Below, piece after piece: positions 1 through 6,153 of a stretch of 9,066 bases of DNA (its first letter is position 1; every line of letters begins with the position of its first letter). Where the stretch lies: assembly GCA_014384505.1 (NCBI GenBank), contig JACNFT010000094.1, positions 1-9,066 of the forward strand. The letters are read 5' to 3'. A model generated the notes under the pieces. That model was given only the letters and a program-made list of their open reading frames with translations. It had not been told where the DNA came from and did no database searches. The DNA is from Cryomorphaceae bacterium (GTDB lineage Bacteria > Bacteroidota > Bacteroidia > Flavobacteriales > BACL11). The translations under genes and the position numbers were made by a program.

Positions 1-251
1 GTACCCCCTTCTGTTCTCCCAATACTCTGAGAAGCCAAAGGTGATTCCCAGAAGCATTTATAACAATAACCCGAACGATAAAATTTATCAGACTTTTTAC
101 CACACTGACAAATAACAACCCCACTCCACTCAATCTTAATTTTTTTACCAATATAATCGTTCATCTTATGATTAGCACCATGAATGTCTAGCGTATAATG
201 CACTACATCATTCAGTTCAGTATCCATTCTTTTAAGTGTATCTCTCAACAT
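1..251 (-). CDS. DUF2797 domain protein, N-terminal part (cut by window edge)
   Basis: Reading the minus strand from ATG at 251 gives an open frame of 83 codons that runs off the window. It begins MLRDTLKRMDTELND and contains IEWSGVVICQCGKKS, followed by RSGYCYKCF and SPLASQSI. The paired cysteines (CxC, then CYKC about 17 residues later) with GYCYxCF are the hallmark of the DUF2797 family, in which they probably form a zinc ribbon; the biochemical function of this family is not known to me. The start is well bounded: the upstream in-frame codons are TAT, AAA, CAA, ATA, AAA, then TGA, so no earlier ATG exists. The start of the protein aligns with the family's N-terminal LxKMxTEL stretch, so little is missing at that end. 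It is divergent from the GH3 gene. The family call is from memory of the motif pattern; the missing C-terminal two thirds cannot be judged. Confidence 0.8.
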   Translation of the reverse strand, partial: MLRDTLKRMDTELNDVVHYTLDIHGANHKMNDYIGKKIKIEWSGVVICQCGKKSDKFYRSGYCYKCFWESPLASQSIGRTEGG

Positions 252-252
252 A

Positions 253-260
253 TATTTTTG
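253..260 (+). promoter_or_regulatory. Possible Bacteroidota -7 box (TATTTTTG) for the GH3 gene
   Basis: TATTTTTG matches the Bacteroidota -7 consensus TAnnTTTG and lies about 30 bases before the TTG start at 289 in the 37-base divergent gap. No clear TTG-type -33 element is visible at the expected distance upstream, and the region is AT-rich, so a chance match is quite possible. Confidence 0.25.
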
Positions 261-288
261 TATTTTTCAATCCTTAAAAATACCAAAA

Positions 289-1800
289 TTGAGCCAGTTT
301 TCTATTAAAAATTATATTCTTTCATTTATGATGAAAAAACGTATTCATAATATTGAGAAATTCTGCACGAACCCAATAAAGACTCAAAAGAATGTTTTTA
401 ATAATCTTATTTCAAAAGGAAAGAATACTGCATTTGGCAAGGAACATCATTTTAACGCTATAACTAAATATTCTCATTTCAAAAACAATATCCCTATTAG
501 AACCTATGAAGAATTCTCAGTATACATTACAAGAGCAAGAAATGGGGAGCAAAATGTACTTTGGCCAGGAAAAATAAAATGGTTTTCCAAGTCGTCAGGA
601 ACAACAAATGCACAAAGCAAATTTATTCCAATTACGAAAGAATCCTTAAAAGAATGTCATTTTAAAGGTGGGAAAGATATGCTTTCCTTATATGGAAATA
701 ACTTTCCAATTTCCGACATGTATAACGGAAAAGGGCTAATGCTAGGTGGGACGATAAAAGAATCAAGTAAAGGAGATTATAAAGATGGTGATTTATCCGC
801 TATTCTCTTGGATGAATTTCCTTTTTGGGTAAATTATCATAGAGTGCCCGATATTGAAACTGCTCTTATGGAAGATTGGGAAGAAAAATTAGAGAGCATT
901 GCTCAGCAAGCTGTAAAAGAAAATATTACTAATTTGACAGGCGTACCATCTTGGATGTTAATTTTACTAAAGCGTGTACTAGCAATAAGTGGTAAAAAAA
1001 ATCTAAGTGAAGTTTGGCCAAAATTAGAGCTATATATGCATGGGGGGGTAAACTTTGAACCTTACAAAGAACAATTCAAAACCCTTATTCCATCTGAAAA
1101 AATGAACTACCTAGAAGGTTATAATGCCTCAGAAGGATTTATGGGAATTCAAGACAAAAATCCTTCAGAAGGATTACTGTTAATGTTAGATTATGGGATT
1201 TTTTATGAATTCATTCCTATGCTGAAATACAAAAAAGGAATTATAGAAACTACTATTTTAAAAGATGTAAAACTCAATACTGATTATGCTTTAGTAATCA
1301 GCACCAATGGAGGGCTTTGGCGGTATTTGATTGGAGATGTAGTTTGTTTTACCAACCTTTCTCCTTTCAGAATTAAAATTGTAGGTCGTACTAAAAGTTT
1401 TTTAAACACATTTGGAGAAGAGTTAGTTATAGAAAATACTGACAAAGCACTGCTTGAAGTTTGTGAAAAACACCATGCTTTAATAAAAGACTATACTGTC
1501 GCTCCTATATATATTAATGAAAATTCAGGAGGGCATCAATGGCTCATAGAGTTCAGTAAAGAACCACAAGATATAGATGCTTTCAAAACTGATCTTGACA
1601 CAACCTTGCAAACATTAAATTCAGACTATGCAGCAAAAAGAAATCAAAACTTAGTACTTAATCTACCAGAAATAATAGTCATTCAAAACAATGAGTTTTA
1701 CATGTGGCTAAAACAAAATAATCGACTTGGTGGTCAATACAAAATACCAAGACTTAGTAACGACCGTAAGATTATTGAAGAAATTCTAGCACTTCACTAG
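289..1800 (+). CDS. GH3 auxin-responsive promoter family protein (acyl-adenylate / amino acid amidosynthetase-like)
   Basis: The 503-residue product has the full set of GH3-fold landmarks of the ANL adenylating superfamily. These are the nucleotide-binding loop SSGTTNAQSKFIPIT at 102-116, HGGVNFEPY at 251-259, YNASEGF at 278-284, GLWRYLIGD at 342-350, GRTKSFLNTFGEEL at 367-379, and a C-terminal GGQYKIPRL near 481-489 with a lysine in the mobile domain. The length matches bacterial members (about 500). Plant GH3 enzymes use ATP to adenylate a carboxylic acid, such as jasmonate or auxin, and join it to an amino acid; the substrate of bacterial homologues is generally unknown, so none is assigned. 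It is probably cytoplasmic. The start is uncertain: TTG at 289 restores an N-terminal segment (SIKNYILSF) that family members usually have, while ATG at 328 or 331 would shorten it by 13-14 residues. A G7 run sits inside the HGGV codons. The deoxynucleoside kinase follows after 84 bases. Confidence 0.88.
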   Translation: MSQFSIKNYILSFMMKKRIHNIEKFCTNPIKTQKNVFNNLISKGKNTAFGKEHHFNAITKYSHFKNNIPIRTYEEFSVYITRARNGEQNVLWPGKIKWFSKSSGTTNAQSKFIPITKESLKECHFKGGKDMLSLYGNNFPISDMYNGKGLMLGGTIKESSKGDYKDGDLSAILLDEFPFWVNYHRVPDIETALMEDWEEKLESIAQQAVKENITNLTGVPSWMLILLKRVLAISGKKNLSEVWPKLELYMHGGVNFEPYKEQFKTLIPSEKMNYLEGYNASEGFMGIQDKNPSEGLLLMLDYGIFYEFIPMLKYKKGIIETTILKDVKLNTDYALVISTNGGLWRYLIGDVVCFTNLSPFRIKIVGRTKSFLNTFGEELVIENTDKALLEVCEKHHALIKDYTVAPIYINENSGGHQWLIEFSKEPQDIDAFKTDLDTTLQTLNSDYAAKRNQNLVLNLPEIIVIQNNEFYMWLKQNNRLGGQYKIPRLSNDRKIIEEILALH

Positions 1801-1884
1801 AAGTTTTCAACAAAAATAGTGGCTAAGTGACATTTCACGCATGCAGTAAAGTATCTTTTTTTATTTTAGACGAAAATTTTACAT

Positions 1885-2502
1885 ATGCACATAGCAATTG
1901 CAGGAAATATTGGTTCTGGGAAAACGACCTTAACTACTAAACTATCTAAACATTATAAGTGGGAAGCACATTATGAAGATGTGGAAAATAATCCTTACTT
2001 AAATGACTTTTATAAAGACATGCAAAGATGGTCATTTAACTTACAAGTCTATTTCTTAAATAGCCGTTTCAGACAAATTGTTGAAATTAAGGAAAGTGGT
2101 AAAACTTACATTCAAGATAGAACCATCTATGAAGATTCTAAAATCTTTGCACCCAACCTACATGCTATGGGACTCATGAGCTCAAGGGATTTTGACAATT
2201 ACATGGAAATATTTAACCTGATGGATAGTTTCATTGAAGGTCCTGATTTATTAATCTACTTAAGGGCTTCAGTGCCTAAGTTGGTTGAACAAATACAAAA
2301 AAGAGGAAGGGAATATGAAAATAGTATCCGTTTAGATTATTTAACCCGACTAAATGAAAGATATGAGGCATGGATTGGCGAATACTCAAAAGGTAAAGTT
2401 TTAATCATTGAAGTAGATGATTTAGACTTTGCAGAAAATGAAGAAGACCTAGGGGGTATTATTGAAAAGATAGATGCTGAAATAAACGGACTATTCCAAT
2501 AA
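1885..2502 (+). CDS. Deoxynucleoside kinase (dNK / dGK-dAK family)
   Basis: This 205-residue cytoplasmic kinase phosphorylates deoxynucleosides to monophosphates for salvage. The P-loop GNIGSGKT is at residues 7-14. The likely catalytic base is Glu31 in YEDVENNPYL. QDRTIYED at 77-84 is the DRS/ERS-type motif, here with Thr in the third position. The LID-like arginines lie in QKRGREYE at 138-145. The length is normal for the bacterial dAK/dGK branch (about 200-220), shorter than human dCK. The pattern RTIYED followed by KIFA favours a purine (dAdo/dGuo) kinase over thymidine kinase, but substrate choice cannot be settled by eye. The start ATG follows an A/T-rich leader with no Shine-Dalgarno, as usual in Bacteroidota. 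The gene ends 20 bases before a strong terminator hairpin. A nucleoside transporter lies in the same window, which fits a salvage role. Confidence 0.92.
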   Translation: MHIAIAGNIGSGKTTLTTKLSKHYKWEAHYEDVENNPYLNDFYKDMQRWSFNLQVYFLNSRFRQIVEIKESGKTYIQDRTIYEDSKIFAPNLHAMGLMSSRDFDNYMEIFNLMDSFIEGPDLLIYLRASVPKLVEQIQKRGREYENSIRLDYLTRLNERYEAWIGEYSKGKVLIIEVDDLDFAENEEDLGGIIEKIDAEINGLFQ

Positions 2503-2522
2503 GAAACAAAATAGCAGACAAT

Positions 2523-2552
2523 AAAAAAGCCACTCAAACGAGTGGCTTTTTT
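2523..2552. terminator. Bidirectional intrinsic terminator between dNK and hppA
   Basis: The left arm 2523-2535 (AAAAAAGCCACTC) and right arm 2540-2552 (GAGTGGCTTTTTT) are a perfect 13-bp inverted repeat with a 4-base AAAC loop. The GC-rich 7-bp core has A6 on one side and T6 on the other, so transcripts from either strand end in a stem followed by a U run. It lies between two convergent genes (kinase stop at 2502, hppA stop at 2575), exactly where a shared terminator is expected. Confidence 0.93.
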
Positions 2553-2574
2553 ATATTTATATAAGATTAAAAAT

Positions 2575-5214
2575 TTATTGTTTACCTTTTATATATATAG
2601 ACACCTTTTTAGATTCACCATTTTTAAAAATAGATTCAGGCTTAAACGTTAGCATTCCTGTAAACGAAATAATACCATCATCTGAATTTTTTACACTAAA
2701 TAAAAGCACTGAACTAAATTCATCTTTACCAATAACTACAATTCCTTTAACTATTTGCCTGAATTCTAAATTACCAGAAGTGTTCTTTACTTCAGGTGAG
2801 GCTGTAAATAAAATTTCTTTACCTCCAGAAGCATTCATTAACATCATGCTTAATTTAGCTTCCGTTTGCAATGAGCTTTGTAGACTATTAAAGCTAAAAC
2901 TAGATATAGATCTCTTCTCTTTATCAAAAATAAAAGAAGTAGCTGTAGCATTCATTGAAGCATATTCAATTGATTTTCCTACTCCAAGCTCAGAAGGTTG
3001 AGGGCTGAGCATTTCTTTAGAATCTGATTCAGCATGAATAGCTGTACCTTCTCCTAAAATTGGTGCAATTACTAAACCTATTAAACACGTTAATTTAATT
3101 AAAATATTCATAGAAGGACCAGAAGTATCTTTAAAAGGATCCCCAACAGTATCTCCAGTAATTGCAGCTTCATGAGCAGCAGAACCTTTATGCGTCATCT
3201 CTCCATTAATCATCACACCAGCTTCAAATGATTTTTTAGCATTATCCCAAGCACCACCAGCATTGTTTTGGAAAATTGCCCAAAGCACTCCACTTACTGT
3301 AACTCCAGCCATATATCCACCTAACATCTCAGCAATCATTAATTTATCCATTCCAAATAACATAGGTAGGAAAGTAATCACTAATGGAAACCCAATAGTT
3401 AATAAACCTGGCAACATCATTTCTCTTAAAGAAGCTTTTGTAGAAATCTCAACACATTTATCATATTCTGGTTTCCCAGTTCCTTCCATAATTCCAGGAA
3501 TTTCTTTAAACTGTCTTCTCACCTCATAAACCATTTCCATTGCAGCTTTACCTACTGCATTCATTGCTAGAGCAGAGAATACAACTGGAACCATTCCGCC
3601 AATAAATAACATGGCTAAAACGGGTGCTTTAAAAATATTAATTCCGTCAATACCTGTAAAAGTAACATATGCAGCAAATAATGCTAGAGATGTTAAAGCT
3701 GCAGAAGCAATAGCAAAACCCTTACCAGTTGCAGCTGTTGTATTTCCTACTGAATCTAAAATATCTGTTCTTTCTCTAACAATAGGATCTTGCTCACTCA
3801 TTTCTGCAATACCACCTGCATTATCAGCAATAGGACCAAAAGCATCAATAGCTAACTGCATTGCAGTAGTTGCCATCATTGCTGATGCTGCCATAGCAAC
3901 ACCATAAAAACCTGCAAATGCATAAGATGACCAGATTGCCATTGCGAATAAAATAACAGTTGGGAAAGTAGACATCATACCTGTTGCAAGTCCTGCAATA
4001 ATATTTGTTCCTGCACCTGTAGCTGATTTTTCTACAATATTTAAGATTGGTTTTTTACCTAAACCAGTATAGTATTCAGTAACAGAAGAAATTGCACCAC
4101 CAACAATTAAACCAATAATAGTTGCGTAAAATACACGCATTGCAGAAATTTCAATTACGCCTTCTCCAAAGAAATTCATTTGCATAACTTCAGGCAACAT
4201 CCAAGTTACTAAACCATAACAAGCAACAGCAACTAAAGCAATTGAAAACCAATTTCCTTTATTCAAAGCTCCCATTACTTCTTTTTCTTTTGCATCATTA
4301 TCTTTAATAGAAACCAACATAGTTCCTAATAGAGAAATTACAATTCCAATACCAGCAATTGACATTGGTAATAAGATAGGTCCAATAGAACCAAATCCTT
4401 CAAATATAGAAATATCGTTAGACGCAATAATATAATTTCCTAATACCATTGCCGCTAAAACTGTTGCAACATATGAACCAAACAAATCAGCCCCCATACC
4501 AGCAACATCACCTACATTATCACCAACATTATCTGCAATTGTTGCAGGGTTTCTTGGGTCATCTTCAGGAATACCAGCTTCAACCTTGCCTACTAAATCA
4601 GCCCCTACATCAGCAGCTTTAGTGTAAATACCACCACCTACTCTTGCGAATAAAGCAATAGATTCTGCCCCTAATGAAAAACCTGCTAACGTTTCTAATA
4701 CTATAGTCATATCGTGAGTATTAGTCCAAACACCCCCCGTAAAGTAATTATAGAAAGCAATAAAGAAAACTGTTAATCCTAACACCGCTAAACCAGCAAC
4801 CCCTAAGCCCATTACAGTACCACCACCAAAAGATACTTTTAATGCATTTGGCAAACTTGTACGAGCAGCTTGTGTTGTTCTTACATTTGTTTTAGTAGCA
4901 ATTTTCATCCCCATATTTCCAGCTAAAGCTGAGAAAAATGCACCCAAAATAAAAGCAATTACTATAAGCCAGTGTGTAGAAGGTACGATTGTAGAAACAA
5001 TAAATAATAATACACTTACACAAATAACAAAAATTGTAAGTAGTCGGTACTCAGCATTTAAGAAAGCTAAAGCTCCCTCATATATGTGGTCAGAAATTTC
5101 TTTCATTTTTCCATCTCCTGCATCTTGTTTCATTACCCAAGATTTTTTCACCATCATATAGGCTAACCCTACAAATGCCATGATTATCGGCATATAAATC
5201 ATCATTGATTCCAT
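2575..5214 (-). CDS. hppA: Membrane-bound ion-pumping pyrophosphatase (K+-dependent type) with C-terminal extension
   Basis: This 879-residue inner-membrane pump hydrolyses cytoplasmic pyrophosphate and moves ions outward. Core motifs are clear: the FARVGGGIYTKAADVGADLVGKVEAG region (189-214) and NPATIADNVGDNVGDVAGMGADLF (222-245), both substrate/Mg-binding, then EYYTG (380-384), DNAGGIAEM (464-472), GNTTAATGKG (490-499) and the last loop NAGGAWDNAKK ... GDTVGDPFKDTSGPS (651-701). Ala494 and Gly497 in GNTTAATGKG mark the K+-dependent subclass. Glu184 replaces the usual Ser/Ala in TM5, and the TM6 gate glutamate position is Gly246, as in the proton-pumping Flavobacterium johnsoniae type. The core ends with TM16 near 720; residues 721-879 form a soluble extension absent from typical 660-730-residue members. 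It is transcribed alone, divergent from etfB, and ends at the shared terminator. ATG at 5214 gives the usual short N-terminus leading into TM1. Confidence 0.95.
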   Translation of the reverse strand: MESMMIYMPIIMAFVGLAYMMVKKSWVMKQDAGDGKMKEISDHIYEGALAFLNAEYRLLTIFVICVSVLLFIVSTIVPSTHWLIVIAFILGAFFSALAGNMGMKIATKTNVRTTQAARTSLPNALKVSFGGGTVMGLGVAGLAVLGLTVFFIAFYNYFTGGVWTNTHDMTIVLETLAGFSLGAESIALFARVGGGIYTKAADVGADLVGKVEAGIPEDDPRNPATIADNVGDNVGDVAGMGADLFGSYVATVLAAMVLGNYIIASNDISIFEGFGSIGPILLPMSIAGIGIVISLLGTMLVSIKDNDAKEKEVMGALNKGNWFSIALVAVACYGLVTWMLPEVMQMNFFGEGVIEISAMRVFYATIIGLIVGGAISSVTEYYTGLGKKPILNIVEKSATGAGTNIIAGLATGMMSTFPTVILFAMAIWSSYAFAGFYGVAMAASAMMATTAMQLAIDAFGPIADNAGGIAEMSEQDPIVRERTDILDSVGNTTAATGKGFAIASAALTSLALFAAYVTFTGIDGINIFKAPVLAMLFIGGMVPVVFSALAMNAVGKAAMEMVYEVRRQFKEIPGIMEGTGKPEYDKCVEISTKASLREMMLPGLLTIGFPLVITFLPMLFGMDKLMIAEMLGGYMAGVTVSGVLWAIFQNNAGGAWDNAKKSFEAGVMINGEMTHKGSAAHEAAITGDTVGDPFKDTSGPSMNILIKLTCLIGLVIAPILGEGTAIHAESDSKEMLSPQPSELGVGKSIEYASMNATATSFIFDKEKRSISSFSFNSLQSSLQTEAKLSMMLMNASGGKEILFTASPEVKNTSGNLEFRQIVKGIVVIGKDEFSSVLLFSVKNSDDGIISFTGMLTFKPESIFKNGESKKVSIYIKGKQ

Positions 5215-5250
5215 ATTCTTTTTTTAGTTTAATTATTTTAAAATGGTTTG

Positions 5251-5258
5251 CAAAAATA
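5251..5258 (-). promoter_or_regulatory. Possible -7 box (TATTTTTG on the minus strand) for hppA
   Basis: On the minus strand these bases read TATTTTTG, matching the Bacteroidota consensus TAnnTTTG. The box lies 36 bases upstream of the hppA ATG, which would leave a leader of roughly 30 bases. A minus-strand TTTG lies 11 bases further upstream (5273-5270), but that spacing is too short for a normal -33 element, so support rests on the -7 match and position only. Confidence 0.3.
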
Positions 5259-5344
5259 GTATTTTTATACAAACGGCATAATATCAGAGCTATTTAATGT
5301 ATAAATTTGATTTTTATCCCCAAAATTTAAGTACATTTTACAGC

Positions 5345-5359
5345 AATTTATTAAATTTG
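5345..5359 (+). promoter_or_regulatory. Possible -7 box (TAAATTTG, 5352-5359) for the etf operon, overlapping an AT palindrome
   Basis: TAAATTTG at 5352-5359 fits TAnnTTTG and would start transcription about 20-25 bases before the etfB ATG at 5390. The same octamer also occurs at 5302-5309, which could be a second, upstream start. The first six bases of the box form the right half of AATTTA-T-TAAATT (5345-5357), a perfect 6-1-6 palindrome that might be an operator or just AT-rich chance. No convincing -33 TTG is seen for either copy. Confidence 0.33.
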
Positions 5360-5389
5360 CAATCTTATTTAATCAAATCAAAATAAAAG

Positions 5390-6136
5390 ATGAATATTGT
5401 AGTTTGCATAAGTAGTGTCCCTGATACTACATCAAAAATTAATTTTACAGAAAATAATACTAAATTTGATTCTAATGGAATACAGTTTGTAATTAACCCA
5501 AATGATGAATTTGGATTGACAAAAGCAATGGTATTGAAAGAAGCACTTGCAGGGACAGTAAAAGTTATTACTGTAGGAGATGCTACTACTGAGCCTATAA
5601 TAAGAAAGACATTAGCTATAGGAGCAGATAGTGCCGTAAGAATTAATAAAGCAGCTACTGACAGCTACACAACAGCATTAGAAATAGCAAATTACCTAAA
5701 GGAAAATCCTGCTGATTTGATTATAGCAGGAAAAGAATCATTAGATTATAATGGCGGAGCTGTACCTGCTATGATTGCTGAAATGCTTGACCTTCCTTTT
5801 GTAAATGCATGTAATGGATTAGAAATTGTAGGAACTAATGCTAAAATAAGCAGAGAGATTGATGGGGGAAAAGAAAACTTATCTTCTAGCCTACCTTTAG
5901 TAATTGGAGGGCAAAAAGGATTGGTTGAAGAATCAGCATTAAGAATTCCTAATATGAGAGGAATAATGCAAGCAAGATCAAAACCTTTAGAGGTGATTGA
6001 AGCGACAACAACAGAAGATTTAACAACTTCAATTAGCTTTGAAAAACCAGCTGAAAAAGGAGCCTGTAAACTAGTAGATGCTGACAATGTAGCTGAACTA
6101 GTAAGATTACTACACAATGAAGCAAAAGTTATTTAA
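5390..6136 (+). CDS. etfB: Electron transfer flavoprotein, beta subunit
   Basis: The 248-residue protein is the beta subunit of the heterodimeric ETF, which accepts electrons from acyl-CoA and other flavin dehydrogenases. It starts with the typical MNIVVCISSVPDTTSKI strand-loop and has VINPNDEFGLTKAM at 34-47, GKESLDYNGGAVPAMIAE at 114-131 and DLPF at 134-137. The nucleotide-binding loop in canonical ETFs holds AMP and reads DxDxxQ(V/T)G; here it is DYNGGAV. The beta-subunit signature SREIDGGKENLSSSLPLVIGGQKGL lies at 154-178, followed by the arm NMRGIMQARSKPLEV (188-202) that wraps the partner subunit. The length is normal (about 250). It is the first gene of a four-gene operon and precedes etfA by 17 bases. 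The start ATG is preceded by an A-rich stretch. Whether this ETF is a simple carrier or bifurcating cannot be proven from sequence, but its pairing with ordinary neighbours suggests a carrier. Confidence 0.96.
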   Translation: MNIVVCISSVPDTTSKINFTENNTKFDSNGIQFVINPNDEFGLTKAMVLKEALAGTVKVITVGDATTEPIIRKTLAIGADSAVRINKAATDSYTTALEIANYLKENPADLIIAGKESLDYNGGAVPAMIAEMLDLPFVNACNGLEIVGTNAKISREIDGGKENLSSSLPLVIGGQKGLVEESALRIPNMRGIMQARSKPLEVIEATTTEDLTTSISFEKPAEKGACKLVDADNVAELVRLLHNEAKVI

Positions 6137-6153
6137 TTAAAAGAATTAAAAAA

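Noticed and set aside
1..120. IS1-type transposase zinc finger at the left edge
   Set aside because: The paired cysteines first suggested an insertion-sequence N-terminus, but GYCYKCF and the surrounding sequence match DUF2797, and no terminal inverted repeat or target duplication is seen.
1815..1884. Possible separate promoter for the deoxynucleoside kinase (TATCTTTT at 1852-1859)
   Set aside because: It lacks the final G of TAnnTTTG and has no -33 element; in a T-rich stretch this is too weak to list. The small GTGA-CATT-TCAC inverted repeat nearby is only 4 bp.
2575..3054. HppA C-terminal tail as a separate gene fused by a frameshift or read-through
   Set aside because: The frame is continuous through TM16 into the tail with no stop, slippery run or internal start context, and I recall longer HppA proteins in other Flavobacteriia, so a genuine extension is more likely.
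2780..3907. Plus-strand open frames of 73-98 codons across the hppA gene
   Set aside because: They lie antisense to strongly conserved hppA codons, have no recognisable motif, and their residue composition mirrors the opposite strand.
4733..4738. C6 run in hppA as a frameshift or phase-variation site
   Set aside because: Only six bases, in frame, within an intact and well-aligned part of the gene; not enough to claim variation.
5090..5272. Minus-strand 60-codon frame overlapping the hppA start
   Set aside because: It overlaps the well-defined first 40 codons of hppA in another frame and has no supporting motif.
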